Shown in pieces: positions 16,058 through 25,096 of a stretch of DNA of 64,000 bases; position 1 is the first letter of the stretch; every line of letters starts with the position of its first letter. Position numbers and translations under genes: made by a program. Under the pieces are notes generated by a model. That model made no database searches, was not told where the DNA came from, and saw nothing but the letters and a program-made list of their open reading frames with translations. Source of the stretch: Marinobacter salicampi (lineage in GTDB: Bacteria; Pseudomonadota; Gammaproteobacteria; Pseudomonadales; Oleiphilaceae); contig NZ_JAAMPF010000016.1 of assembly GCF_011074795.1 (NCBI RefSeq), positions 1 through 64,000 on the forward strand, in the 5' to 3' direction.

Positions 16058-17818
16058 ATGACAGCAAAATCCCAGCAAAGCAAAACAACAAAAAAAATAA
16101 GCAGCTTTGTAGTCCCCAAGCAGCTCCGAGATAACGTTGAGCTGGTACTTGAATACCTTGAGCGGGACACTCACCTGTCTTCCGCTGATAGAAATTTCAT
16201 TCGGTGTTTGATCGAGACCTCCTACAAGCACAAGGCGGACGACCTAACCAGTGATGTGACTTTCACCTACGTTGACCTCCAGTCCAAGCTCAAAGACTCG
16301 AAGCTGGGTTCTACTCGTCCGACCATAATGGAACGCGCAAAAACCCTGGTTGATTATGGGATTTTGAAGTCACGTTCGATCTACAACGAAGGGGGCGGTC
16401 GGCCCGTTCAGTTCTTCTACCTGAGCGACATACATCGCGCCGACTTTAGAAGCACCCTCCAAGAAGCTGCGGATCAGACAATGGGCGGTCGGGTACCCAA
16501 CGGAACAACATTCCGAGCAGCCCTCAAGCGCCTGGCAAACAACAATAGCGCTCCCCTATTCCTTAAAGGTGATAATCCGGTCACAGCTCGAACAGACACG
16601 TTGTTTTGTGGCTTGCTGGATAAGAGCATGCGTATCTCTCAAGGCGAGCATATCAATGGCAATCGCATTACTTCGTCGACAACGATTAAGAAGTGCAAAG
16701 TGGTTGTGCAATCAACGACGCTCACCAAAGAAGGTTCTGAGCTGGTGTGTCTTGCTGATCAACGCGTAATGCGTGCTTTGACCTCTGAGTGTATTGCGTT
16801 GATAGAACGTCAGATCCAGAAATTGATTGAGGACCAGGCTGGTAGCCAGCTGGCTCTTACCTATGAAACCCAAGATTTACTAATTGACGTAGATGCGGCA
16901 GGCAATCATTCGGTCACAGAGCAAGTGAAAGATAAGAAGATCGATATCGACCGCGTCTACTCGATGATCCCAAACGAATTTTTCATCGACGTCACTGCCC
17001 TGGCGAAGCTCATGGGATATAAAACCCCCTCTGCCGGTTCCGTCCGTGAGCCAATCAATAAGGCGCTCAGGCGGCTCAGTGATACCAACTTCACGATCCA
17101 TATCACGCACCCAGAGTCTGAAGAGGCAGAGCAACTTAGGAATCTGTTTGGCCTCGATGACACAACATCAGAGTTCAGGTTCATTACATCGCTGAAGTCG
17201 CAATACGAGTCAGGATTTTATAGAGATGCTACCGGTGAACAGTATGACTTTGACAAAGAGCTGACACTCACAGGAGACGTGGCGAGCGAACAAGACGCAG
17301 AACGCTTGGTCAGCCATTACCAGGACCAGGATATGAAACGCGTTCGGTTCTGGAAGATCTCACTTGACCCCCATCTCTTCAAGATCCTTCTCGATGAGGA
17401 TGCCCGACGCTATTACACGTTTACGGCTCATGAAGAAATCATGCGTGAGTCATCAGGTCTTGCCCAGATGTTGTACAACTACATAACGGGAATACTTGGG
17501 CGTAAAATGGGCCCTAATGGCAAGCCTCGCGTGTTCAAACAGCCCGTCTCATATCTTCATCAGCAGTTGGCTGGCTACCGACCTGACTGGCAGTTTCGCG
17601 AAGATCTTGTTCGGCTTTTGAAGCGGCACACAAAGCCTGGCAAATGGGATGAATCGTTGAAGCTCAACGTTGTCAGGATGTTTGGCTACGTCTTCACGCT
17701 GACTCGCGAAGTCAGGTCGATCAAAGATAAGCCCACTGACGTCTATTATCTCAGTGTTCAACTCGATGCCAATGACCCGATCAATCGCCGAGTCCTGGAA
17801 ATGACCGACGCTGCGTGA
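16058..17818 (+). CDS. RctB-like replication initiator protein
   Basis: The 586-residue product (605 if a TTG at 16001 is used; AGGTG before the ATG favours 16058) resembles the RctB family, the initiator of Vibrio chromosome 2 and related plasmids. Shared features are a winged-helix-like N-terminal segment (TRPTIMERAKTLVDYGIL), a central segment FFIDVTALAKLMG...REPINKALRRLSDTNF, and a C-terminal segment with FRED-LVRLLKRH...LNVVRMFGYVFTLTR. It should bind array 2 and open the origin. Its stop is followed by a candidate parS copy. Confidence 0.7.
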   Translation: MTAKSQQSKTTKKISSFVVPKQLRDNVELVLEYLERDTHLSSADRNFIRCLIETSYKHKADDLTSDVTFTYVDLQSKLKDSKLGSTRPTIMERAKTLVDYGILKSRSIYNEGGGRPVQFFYLSDIHRADFRSTLQEAADQTMGGRVPNGTTFRAALKRLANNNSAPLFLKGDNPVTARTDTLFCGLLDKSMRISQGEHINGNRITSSTTIKKCKVVVQSTTLTKEGSELVCLADQRVMRALTSECIALIERQIQKLIEDQAGSQLALTYETQDLLIDVDAAGNHSVTEQVKDKKIDIDRVYSMIPNEFFIDVTALAKLMGYKTPSAGSVREPINKALRRLSDTNFTIHITHPESEEAEQLRNLFGLDDTTSEFRFITSLKSQYESGFYRDATGEQYDFDKELTLTGDVASEQDAERLVSHYQDQDMKRVRFWKISLDPHLFKILLDEDARRYYTFTAHEEIMRESSGLAQMLYNYITGILGRKMGPNGKPRVFKQPVSYLHQQLAGYRPDWQFREDLVRLLKRHTKPGKWDESLKLNVVRMFGYVFTLTREVRSIKDKPTDVYYLSVQLDANDPINRRVLEMTDAA

Positions 17819-17827
17819 CCCTGCCAA

Positions 17828-17847
17828 AAGTTGCGCATGCGCAACTT
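17828..17847. repeat. 20-bp palindrome, candidate parS copy 3
   Basis: A perfect copy, starting 10 bases after the rep stop codon. Confidence 0.6.
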
Positions 17848-17888
17848 TCTGTCGCCTTCGCTCAGATACCAGACTTTCAGACTGACTT

Positions 17889-17911
17889 CGTAAAAAAAAC
17901 CGCACTAACCC
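17889..17911 (+). promoter_or_regulatory. Shared A-tract element upstream of the PilZ gene
   Basis: GTAAAAAAAACCGCACTAACC resembles the element before traL (GAAAAACCGCATCAACC). It lies about 80 bases before the PilZ start codon, the distance seen in most other copies. Confidence 0.4.
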
Positions 17912-17935
17912 TTTCCGCGCATCTCGCGCAAACCA

Positions 17936-17968
17936 GTAACCTCCTGTTATTGACTACCAGGAGGTTAC
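17936..17968 (+). promoter_or_regulatory. 11-bp perfect hairpin sequestering the PilZ Shine-Dalgarno
   Basis: GTAACCTCCTG (17936-17946) pairs perfectly with CAGGAGGTTAC (17958-17968) around an 11-base loop. The second arm contains the full AGGAGG site and ends one base before the ATG. Translation would be blocked unless the stem is opened by a ligand, a protein, temperature or a coupled ribosome. Confidence 0.7.
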
Positions 17969-17969
17969 G

Positions 17970-18470
17970 ATGTCCGTCTCACAATTGCCCTATAGATATT
18001 CTGATTCGGCGCAATCAAACGCGCTGTACGAAGATGTAAGCAGGGAATTGGTGCAAGCTACCAGACAGCTTTACGGTGGCGATCGCCGCTTTCATAAGCG
18101 CCGAGTCCTACAGGGCTGCGAAGTTAAAATTCGCCACTACGATGGTGCCGAAGCGTTCTGGAACCTTGTAACCGTTGAGGACTTTTCTCGGGGCGGCACT
18201 CTTATCTCATCAAGACATCGGTTCCAGAAAGGGAAGCTTGTTTGGCTCAAGATCGCTCCTGACCGGAGTTCTACGAACCTGGACGCTTTCCTGATAGGTG
18301 GTGAGGTTCGTCACTCGACTCAGGTCGGCGAAGAGCATCGTGTAGGCATCGAATTTCGCGTCGATTTGATTCAGGACATGCGCCGGGTTCATGCAGAGCA
18401 TGCGCTGATTCGTCTTGAAGATTTTCAGCATGCCTTGGAGATCAACCAAGATTCGGATAGTGGCCTGTAG
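17970..18470 (+). CDS. PilZ-domain protein
   Basis: The 166-residue protein has the two c-di-GMP-binding signatures of PilZ domains: RxxxR (R40 and R44 in RRFHKRR) and DxSxxG (DFSRGG, residues 71-76), followed by the GGEVRHS...HRVGIEF strands near residues 106-126. It should bind cyclic di-GMP and act as a sensor or adaptor. No other domain is present. A dead EAL-domain protein is encoded in the transfer operon of the same element. The ribosome binding site is locked in a perfect hairpin. Confidence 0.85.
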   Translation: MSVSQLPYRYSDSAQSNALYEDVSRELVQATRQLYGGDRRFHKRRVLQGCEVKIRHYDGAEAFWNLVTVEDFSRGGTLISSRHRFQKGKLVWLKIAPDRSSTNLDAFLIGGEVRHSTQVGEEHRVGIEFRVDLIQDMRRVHAEHALIRLEDFQHALEINQDSDSGL

Positions 18471-18482
18471 GGGGCGTCATCG

Positions 18483-20573
18483 ATGAAACTTTACTTGTGT
18501 GAAAAACCCAGTCAGGCGAAAGATCTTGCCGCAGTGCTCGGGGCTCAGAAAAGAGGTGATGGTTTTATCCAATGCCAGGGCGATCAGATCGTCACCTGGG
18601 CATTTGGGCATCTTGCTGAACAGTTCATGCCTGATGATTACGACGACGCCTGGAAGCGCTGGGAAATAGAGCCACTACCGATTGTGCCTAAACCATGGAA
18701 AATGAAGGTTAAGAAATCGGGTGCAAAACAGTTCAAAGTGATCAAGGGCCTGCTGAGCAAAGCAGACACCGTATGTATCTCCACCGACTATGATCGTGAA
18801 GGGGAATCAATAGCTCGTGAGCTGATGGCGTTGTGTCGATATACCGGACCCGTGACCAGGTTAAAGCTGCAAGCACTGGACGACACGTCCATTCGAAAAG
18901 CTTTGGCGAACCCCATGAGGGGCGACCAGACAGAGTCACTGTATTATGCTGGTTTGTCTCGGGCACGGGCCGACTGGTTGGTGGGAATGAACCTGTCCCG
19001 GCTTTACACTCTACTGGGGAGGTCAGCTGGCGGAGAGTTGACACTTCATGTGGGACGCGTAGTAACTCCAACCGTGGCTCTCGTGTACGAACGAGACAAA
19101 GCTATCGATAATTTTGTTCCATCGCCGTTTTACGAAGTAACAGCAAACATCCTGGTCCAGCGTGGCCACTTTCAGGCCAAGTGGATCTGCCCCGAAGACA
19201 TGGCTGATAGTGAAGGGCGCTGTATTAATAAAGGCTATGCTCAACAAGTCGCTCAAGCATCTGGGAATGCTCGGGGTCGTATCGCAAAAGTGACTCAGAA
19301 GAAGTGCAAAGAAAGTGCGCCCCTACCATTTGATCTGACCAGTCTGCAGCAGTATGCGGCCAAGCGATGGGGCATGACCGCTCAACATGTTCTGGATACC
19401 ACCCAGTCACTGTACGAAACATACAAAATCGTCTCATACCCTCGAACTGAATCCAGATACTTGCCCGATTCTCAGCATCCTGATGTACCTGGCATTCTGC
19501 AGAGCCTAAGCAGAACAGATCCGGAGTTTGCCGGAGTTTGTGCTGGCGCTGATGTTTCCCGTAAAGGCAGAGCGTTTGATGATGCGAAAGTGACAGCTCA
19601 CCATGCCATTGTTCCTACTAATGCGGTAGTAAACCTGGGCGATTTGTCGGAGCGGGAGAAGCAAATTTATGATGCGATTCGGCGCTTCTATGTCGCACAG
19701 TTCTACGAGCCGTATCAGTTTGAATCAACAGACGTCATTGCTGAGATCGGTGGAGGTAATCAGCAGCAGCCACTCCAGTTTGTGGCCAAGGGAAAGGTGC
19801 CACAAGCTATGGGATGGCGGGTGCTGTTTCAGCAACAAGATGAGCACGATCCTCAGGATGAGGGTGACGAAAAAGAAGAGAACGCCACTCTCCCAGCAAT
19901 GTCCGAAGGGGAGGGCGCTCAAGCAAGTTCAGCGCAGTTCATGGAGAAAATGACTCGCCCAGCGCCACACTTCACAGAAGCCACCCTTTTGGCCGCGATG
20001 AAAAACATCGCCCGGTTCGTAACGGAGCCACAGTTCAAAAAGATTCTGAAAGAGACATCGGGTATCGGCACGTCGGCAACCCGAGCTGGCATTATTGAGG
20101 GTGCTATCCAGAGAGGATATCTAATCCGCCAGAAACGCACCCTTAGATCTACTACGAAGGCGGCAGCATTGATGATGTTCGTACCAAAGGTCGTGGCTAG
20201 TCCTGGGATGACAGCTGCCTGGGAACAGGAGCTGGAGCGCATAGAACTCGGTGAACAAACCATGTCAGCGTTTCTTGCAGAGCTGGAGCGGTGGCTGACG
20301 AAGATGATAGTGAAGGTTAAAGCGAGCGGTATTGCTGATTCAGCGGCAATAAAGTCAGCACTTGCCGCAGATAAAGGTCCAACCCATGATTGTCCCACCT
20401 GCGGATCTGAAATGCGTCAGCGAAAAGGACAGTACGGGAAGTTTTGGGGCTGCGTGTCCCGCAGCTGCAATAAAACGTTCGACGACTACCGTGGGAAACC
20501 GGATTTTGATGGAAAGAAGAAGCGAGCCAAGGTGAAACCAAAGGGAAGCCGGGCAAAAACCACTGCAGCTTAA
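18483..20573 (+). CDS. topB: DNA topoisomerase III
   Basis: The 696-residue product is a full-length type IA topoisomerase of the TopB/TraE group. It has a Toprim domain with STDYDREGE (acidic residues D102, D104, E106), the active-site Tyr in SYPRTESRYLP (Y319), the conserved GIGTSATRAGII region, and a C-terminal zinc-finger with CPTC...GC...SCN (about residues 637-667). It relaxes or decatenates DNA and helps resolve plasmid replication or transfer intermediates. AGGGGG lies before the start. Plasmid-borne copies are common on conjugative elements. Confidence 0.95.
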   Translation: MKLYLCEKPSQAKDLAAVLGAQKRGDGFIQCQGDQIVTWAFGHLAEQFMPDDYDDAWKRWEIEPLPIVPKPWKMKVKKSGAKQFKVIKGLLSKADTVCISTDYDREGESIARELMALCRYTGPVTRLKLQALDDTSIRKALANPMRGDQTESLYYAGLSRARADWLVGMNLSRLYTLLGRSAGGELTLHVGRVVTPTVALVYERDKAIDNFVPSPFYEVTANILVQRGHFQAKWICPEDMADSEGRCINKGYAQQVAQASGNARGRIAKVTQKKCKESAPLPFDLTSLQQYAAKRWGMTAQHVLDTTQSLYETYKIVSYPRTESRYLPDSQHPDVPGILQSLSRTDPEFAGVCAGADVSRKGRAFDDAKVTAHHAIVPTNAVVNLGDLSEREKQIYDAIRRFYVAQFYEPYQFESTDVIAEIGGGNQQQPLQFVAKGKVPQAMGWRVLFQQQDEHDPQDEGDEKEENATLPAMSEGEGAQASSAQFMEKMTRPAPHFTEATLLAAMKNIARFVTEPQFKKILKETSGIGTSATRAGIIEGAIQRGYLIRQKRTLRSTTKAAALMMFVPKVVASPGMTAAWEQELERIELGEQTMSAFLAELERWLTKMIVKVKASGIADSAAIKSALAADKGPTHDCPTCGSEMRQRKGQYGKFWGCVSRSCNKTFDDYRGKPDFDGKKKRAKVKPKGSRAKTTAA

Positions 20574-20592
20574 AGTTGCGCATGCGCAATTA
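20573..20592. repeat. 20-bp palindrome, candidate parS copy 4 (imperfect)
   Basis: AAGTTGCGCATGCGCAATTA differs from the perfect palindrome only at the 3' end. It begins at the last base of the topB stop codon. Confidence 0.5.
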
Positions 20593-20605
20593 CTGCCGTT
20601 TTATA

Positions 20606-20636
20606 TCCCGGCTTGTGGGCCGGGAGCTTTCCTATT
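20606..20636 (+). terminator. Terminator after topB
   Basis: TCCCGGC (20606-20612) pairs with GCCGGGA (20619-20625), followed by GCTTTCCTATTT. Confidence 0.6.
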
Positions 20637-20647
20637 TATGTTGATGA

Positions 20648-21124
20648 TCAGCAGCCCGTGCTGTTGAGTCCAATCGACTTCCCAGACACACATCCTCCGC
20701 TTTGAACACTGTTCACCTTAGGCCCGTCTGTAAACTCGTAGTCAGTGAACCAGTCATTCGCAGGGTAATAGTCCTGGGATGGTTGTTGCGGATTCGCCTC
20801 TTGCTTTGTCCAAGTTTCTGAAAAGCCGTCTTGTGTTTGCGTTGCGGCCTGGCCGAGGAGACTCTCACTAGCCTTTCTTGCTGAGTTTGCTAATTGATCC
20901 CAGTTTTCCGAATAGTCGAGACCAGTGAAAGCATCGATGGCATCACCAGGAGATTCTGCAGTCGGAACCTCTTTTTCGCCCAGTAAGACGCCGGCAATAA
21001 AGGCCATATCATTCGCCATCAGCCAATGCTTCAAAGCAAGCTTCTGGGAGTCCGGCAATATTGTATTGAGAGCAATAGGGGTAAAGATTGAGATCGCAAC
21101 AAAAACGATGAGCAGGCGAATCAT
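20648..21124 (-). CDS. Exported hypothetical protein, 158 residues
   Basis: An N-terminal hydrophobic segment (LLIVFVAISIFTPIAL) suggests a signal peptide or anchor. The remainder is polar, rich in Gln, Asn and Asp, and has two cysteines near the C-terminus (VSGGC..., STGC). GAGG before the ATG lies in the loop of a GGAAA/TTTCC hairpin. An A-tract element on the minus strand is about 65-85 bases upstream. Family not recognised. It converges with topB. Confidence 0.5.
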   Translation of the reverse strand: MIRLLIVFVAISIFTPIALNTILPDSQKLALKHWLMANDMAFIAGVLLGEKEVPTAESPGDAIDAFTGLDYSENWDQLANSARKASESLLGQAATQTQDGFSETWTKQEANPQQPSQDYYPANDWFTDYEFTDGPKVNSVQSGGCVSGKSIGLNSTGC

Positions 21125-21185
21125 GGAAACCTCATTTCCTGGGATGAAACAAAAGTATCCAGCAAAAATGAGAGCAGGGCAGGGC

Positions 21186-21209
21186 AGGTGAGTGCTTTTT
21201 AAGTGTTTC
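21186..21209 (-). promoter_or_regulatory. Possible shared A-tract element on the minus strand
   Basis: On the minus strand the sequence reads CACTTAAAAAGCACTCACCTG, similar to the element before traL (AAAAACCGCATCAACCTCC). It precedes the 21124 gene. Confidence 0.35.
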
Positions 21210-21282
21210 CGAGTTTGGTTTTAAGGCGAACGAGGGACAATGGGAAACGAAAAACAGCGACCATCACAGCCGCTGAGAGGCT

Positions 21283-21531
21283 TTAATGAAGAGCACTTCG
21301 TAAATAAACCACATCGGCTGATTTAGTCTGGGGAGGGCGAGAATTAAAGGCTTCGCCCATGGGACGGTCACCAGAGCTGGTAGATGCTCCAATAGACTGA
21401 CGCATGATGTTCCAAGTCTTTAGAAGCTTATCCCGCTCTGCTTTGGTAAGACGATTACGGTTATCACTTGATAGCTCTAATGCCATCTGGTCGGTTAGAG
21501 CTACCAGGTCAGAAAGAAGTTTGTCTCTCAT
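21283..21531 (-). CDS. Small hypothetical protein, 82 residues
   Basis: A helical protein starting MRDKLLSDLVALTDQMAL, with basic and acidic residues in a coiled-coil-like N-terminal 50 residues and a polar C-terminus. No good ribosome binding site is visible. Family not recognised; coding status is moderate. Confidence 0.4.
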   Translation of the reverse strand: MRDKLLSDLVALTDQMALELSSDNRNRLTKAERDKLLKTWNIMRQSIGASTSSGDRPMGEAFNSRPPQTKSADVVYLRSALH

Positions 21532-21913
21532 AACAATGCCTTGTTCAAGTCTCGCATGGTCGTTGTTATCTAATTGGTCGCGCCGAGAATTAAGTAAACT
21601 CAGCCAGAAAGATTCCTGAACATACGTTCACTTTTTAAAGATGCTAGCCCAAATACTACGCGAGGAAAAGACTAAGTTAGCCTATCACCCAACTAGAAAC
21701 AGTTAATCAGGCCACAGTTTGCAATATTTTACGAGCCAATAGAGGCTACACACCGTTAATCAGGGCCGAAAAGTTGCGCATGCGCAACTTTTTCAGGTTA
21801 TTCAACCGCCGTGACTGGACAGACAAGCTCCTTCCTGTAAACTGCCATCAAAGGATGCCGTGAGTGGTGTCTGTGAACAGACGCGAACAATTAACGATCT
21901 GGAGATTGGATAC
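21532..21913. other. Gene-free region upstream of parA
   Basis: This stretch contains the fifth 20-bp palindrome at 21771-21790, about 125 bases before the parA start. Nothing else with a clear identity is seen. A longer parA reading frame starts at 21860 but lacks the better ribosome binding site. Confidence 0.5.
21771..21790. repeat. 20-bp palindrome, candidate parS copy 5
   Basis: A perfect copy upstream of parA. Its position suggests that ParB binding here could also repress the par operon. Confidence 0.65.
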
Positions 21914-22777
21914 ATGACGACAAGCCCCAAGGTTCCGACCATCGCCTTTGCAAATCTGAAAGGCGGGGTGGGGAAGAGCACTATCACACTCCAGACCGCC
22001 TACTACCTCTCTCAGAAAATCGGGTTTGCAGACGATAAGAAGTTGCTTGTTGTCGACTTTGATCCGCAGGGCAATACAAGCACCCGCATGCTCCAAAGAA
22101 CTGACATAGAGGATGCTGGAGGTACGCGCTCGTATCAGCTATTCAATGAGACGCTGGATACGATCAAGCCGGTTCTTACCCCTTGTGGGGCCGATCTGAT
22201 CTACGCGACCCAGAACGATACAGTCCTTGATGACATCGAGCTCCTGAGCATGGATGTGTTCGTAAATCCAATGGAGCACCTAACCAGGCTGGCAGAGTCA
22301 GGTAAATACGCAGCGATTTTGATTGATTGTCCTCCGTCACGGTCACGCAAGCTCATTGCTGCCCTCGCGTGTGCTACCGATATCATCGTTCCGGTGGAAG
22401 TGTCAGGTTTCGCCAAAGATGCGCTCACGGGCATTATGAAATCGATTGAAACTGCTGAGCAGGTCAATCCGGATGTGAGACTCACGGGTGTCATCATCAA
22501 TAAGTTCGCGAGCCGGAGCCATCGCCATGTCCATGAGAAAAACCTCCTCAAGGAAGCGCTGGGAGACCTGCTCTTCGAGCAAACGCTCAGCTTCAGGACA
22601 CCGCTGGATGAGGCAAACAGCCTCGCAATCCCTATTTGGTCCATGGGGAAGGGGTCAGCCCGAGCAGCAGCGGCGGAGATTAAAGCAGTTTGTGAGGAAA
22701 TTATCAGGCGTACCGGCCTTAAGATGAACAAGCCAGTGCCCCCAAAGAAAAAATCAGTTAGGAAGGCAAAATCATGA
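21914..22777 (+). CDS. parA: ParA-family partition ATPase
   Basis: The 287-residue protein has the deviant Walker A motif KGGVGKST at residues 16-23, the VDFDPQGN switch motif, and IDCPPS. These define ParA/Soj ATPases, which bind DNA and pull ParB-parS complexes apart. It lacks the N-terminal helix-turn-helix of P1-type ParA, so it is type Ib-like or Soj-like in layout. GGAG precedes the ATG. It overlaps parB by four bases. Confidence 0.92.
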   Translation: MTTSPKVPTIAFANLKGGVGKSTITLQTAYYLSQKIGFADDKKLLVVDFDPQGNTSTRMLQRTDIEDAGGTRSYQLFNETLDTIKPVLTPCGADLIYATQNDTVLDDIELLSMDVFVNPMEHLTRLAESGKYAAILIDCPPSRSRKLIAALACATDIIVPVEVSGFAKDALTGIMKSIETAEQVNPDVRLTGVIINKFASRSHRHVHEKNLLKEALGDLLFEQTLSFRTPLDEANSLAIPIWSMGKGSARAAAAEIKAVCEEIIRRTGLKMNKPVPPKKKSVRKAKS

Positions 22778-23889
22778 TGGATGATGCACAAAGCTTATCC
22801 AAGCTCAGTGGTTACAAAAACAAGCTCGGTAAACCCCGAGTAGATCCGACTAAGCAGATCCTGTCCGTCCATTGGAGCGAGGTTTATTCCGACACTCAGG
22901 TGCGGAAACGGTTTCGGGACATCGAGAGCCTGGCAGACAGTATTAAACAACATGGTCAGGACCACCCTATCCGCGTGCTTCCGAAAGACGACAACGGCTA
23001 TAAAATACGGAAAGGGGAACGACGTTGGCGGGCCTGCAAGCTCAATGACTCGACCGTAGACATCGTTATCGACGATCGTAACGCGGATGGAGATTTAAAC
23101 GAGCTGATTGGCCAGATTGTTGAAAACTTCCAGCGCGATGATCTTTCACCACTGGAGCTGGCGCACGGGTTTGGCGCTCTCAGCGACAAAGGAATGACGC
23201 AGAAAGATATTGCCAAGCAGGTTGGTATCGACGCACCAAGGCTTTCTAAGTATCTCTCATTACTGAATGCCCCTGAATGTATAACGGATTTGTACGAGCA
23301 GGATGTTACGAGCGATCTGGAATTATCGACAGTTTTGAGGAAGATTTACGAGCTCGACCCGAAGCGTTGTGAACAGATGTGTGCAGCCGCCCTTGAGGAT
23401 GGGATTACCCGCAGTCACGCCAAAGCGATACTGCGCGGCCTGCAACAAGAAAAGAGCGACATAGATCGCCAGGACGCAAATCCAAAGTCCAGTTCGCCGA
23501 AACTTGATGATCCTGGGGCGCTCGCGGACCAGGATCATGAGCAAGAGCTGAATGAAGCTGGACTGAACGAAAACGGGTTAGAGTTGCCGCCCGAACCTGA
23601 TCCAGAGCCCACGAAAACCTCAGCAAAGGCACCTGCACCACAAGATCCACACAAGAAGCATGAAGCTGCGTTGCTGAATGCTGATGGCTTCTACGAGCGT
23701 AAGCCGGAAGATGCTCTGATCCTGTGCGAGGTAAAGCATGACGGGCTGAAGCGTACCGGTGTGATTCAGCTTCACTTGGTGGCTACTGAAGAAAACAGCT
23801 TTGTGGTTCGCGTCTCCAATGACGCGGGAGAAGACGACATGATCGTGGTAAGCGCGGATGCTATTAAGTTGATTGGCTATAAGCAGTAG
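22774..23889 (+). CDS. parB: ParB-family partition protein
   Basis: The 371-residue product has the ParB N-domain with GERRWRA (residues 81-87), the ENFQRDDLSPLELA motif (117-130), used for CTP and parS binding in the family, and a helix-turn-helix (MTQKDIAKQVGIDAPRLSKYL, about 141-161). An acidic, Pro-rich linker (about 220-290) leads to a C-terminal domain. The five 20-bp palindromes spread over 7 kb around rep, topB and par are its likely binding sites. Confidence 0.92.
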   Translation: MMDDAQSLSKLSGYKNKLGKPRVDPTKQILSVHWSEVYSDTQVRKRFRDIESLADSIKQHGQDHPIRVLPKDDNGYKIRKGERRWRACKLNDSTVDIVIDDRNADGDLNELIGQIVENFQRDDLSPLELAHGFGALSDKGMTQKDIAKQVGIDAPRLSKYLSLLNAPECITDLYEQDVTSDLELSTVLRKIYELDPKRCEQMCAAALEDGITRSHAKAILRGLQQEKSDIDRQDANPKSSSPKLDDPGALADQDHEQELNEAGLNENGLELPPEPDPEPTKTSAKAPAPQDPHKKHEAALLNADGFYERKPEDALILCEVKHDGLKRTGVIQLHLVATEENSFVVRVSNDAGEDDMIVVSADAIKLIGYKQ

Positions 23890-23917
23890 CAATCAGTTTT
23901 CCGCTGATCTACGGGGG

Positions 23918-23940
23918 GCAGGGTGCCACTGGCATCCTGC
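23918..23940 (+). terminator. Hairpin terminator after parB
   Basis: GCAGGGTGCC pairs with GGCATCCTGC around a 3-base loop, followed by TTCTT. Confidence 0.6.
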
Positions 23941-24080
23941 TTCTTAACTAACCCTATTTTCTAACCTTCAAATCATCGATTTAATCTTGTTGGATGCGAA
24001 AAAACACACGCACTCTGACATGCTGCATTGCATAGAACGCGTACAGTTTCCTCAAAACGAATCATACAGAGGTTATACGC

Positions 24081-25040
24081 GTGACTGATCACACCAGCCA
24101 AACAACAGCGAACGAACACCTTGAGCCACTGCTCAAAGAGTTTATGCGCGAAATCCGTTCAGATAAGCGAAAAACATTCATTCTCAGACTTTTAATGTGG
24201 ACCTATCTGATCGGTTCTTCTGTGGCGTTTGGCCTGTTTCTAACCTCGAACCGCGAGGAGGCAGCAACCACTGAGGTACCCCACGTCGCTCAGATCGATA
24301 TCATCGGTCAAATTAAGCGCAAAGGTGGTGTCGCGGCATATCCGACAATCGACGCTCTGAAAAAAGCATTCGAGTCTGAGCAAGCAGTCGCCATTATCCT
24401 AGATATGGATAGCCCAGGAGGCTCTGCAGCACAGTCTGACCTGGTTTATCGAGAACTGCTGCGGTTGCGCAGTGAGTATCCTGAAAAGCCCGTATACGCG
24501 GTTGTAGGGGACGTGTGCGCTAGCGGGTGTTACTACATCGCCAGCGCTGCAGACCAAATTGTTGTGAACCGGACATCGATGATCGGATCTATTGGCGTTC
24601 GTATGGACGGATTCGATTTTACGGGCCTGATGGATAAAGTCGGCGTTCAGCGCAGAATATTGTCAGCTGGCAAAAACAAGATACTGGCGGACCCGTTCCT
24701 TGATATGGACCCAGTAGTTAAAGCTCACCTGGAGCAGAACATTCTTGCCGAAACTCACCAAGTGTTCATTGATGCAGTCAAGGAGGGCAGGGGAGAGCGG
24801 CTTAAAGTGGAAGAGGAACTATTCACCGGGCTGATCTGGATGGGTAACCAAGCCATTGAAAAAGGCCTGGCTGACAGCTTCGGAAGTATTAACACGATTA
24901 TGCGAGACCAGGGGGCCGACCTAGAAGCAATTAACTACACTCAGCGGCAGGTACGCCTAATTGACTGGGTGACTGGTAAGGCTGTTCATCTGGCTACCTC
25001 AATCGTTTCTGACGCGCAAACTCCTCACCTGGAATTCTAA
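24081..25040 (+). CDS. S49-family signal peptide peptidase (SppA/SohB-like)
   Basis: A GTG start, with AGAGG before it, gives 319 residues. One transmembrane helix (about residues 35-54) anchors an S49 protease domain. The catalytic Ser is S148 in VCASGCYYIASAAD, and the general-base Lys is K198 or K200 in SAGKNK, matching single-domain SppA36/SohB. These enzymes degrade signal peptides or membrane proteins and face outward. SppA-type peptidases on conjugative elements are known but without a defined role. It stands between parB and the transfer region. Confidence 0.85.
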   Translation: MTDHTSQTTANEHLEPLLKEFMREIRSDKRKTFILRLLMWTYLIGSSVAFGLFLTSNREEAATTEVPHVAQIDIIGQIKRKGGVAAYPTIDALKKAFESEQAVAIILDMDSPGGSAAQSDLVYRELLRLRSEYPEKPVYAVVGDVCASGCYYIASAADQIVVNRTSMIGSIGVRMDGFDFTGLMDKVGVQRRILSAGKNKILADPFLDMDPVVKAHLEQNILAETHQVFIDAVKEGRGERLKVEEELFTGLIWMGNQAIEKGLADSFGSINTIMRDQGADLEAINYTQRQVRLIDWVTGKAVHLATSIVSDAQTPHLEF

Positions 25041-25056
25041 CGTACCAGCGATCTGA

Positions 25057-25078
25057 AGCCGGCCATCCCTGGTCGGCT
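25057..25078. terminator. Hairpin between convergent genes
   Basis: AGCCGGCC pairs with GGTCGGCT (one G-U pair) between the convergent 24081 and 25097 genes. Confidence 0.45.
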
Positions 25079-25096
25079 ATATCTCTTTCCTTCACG

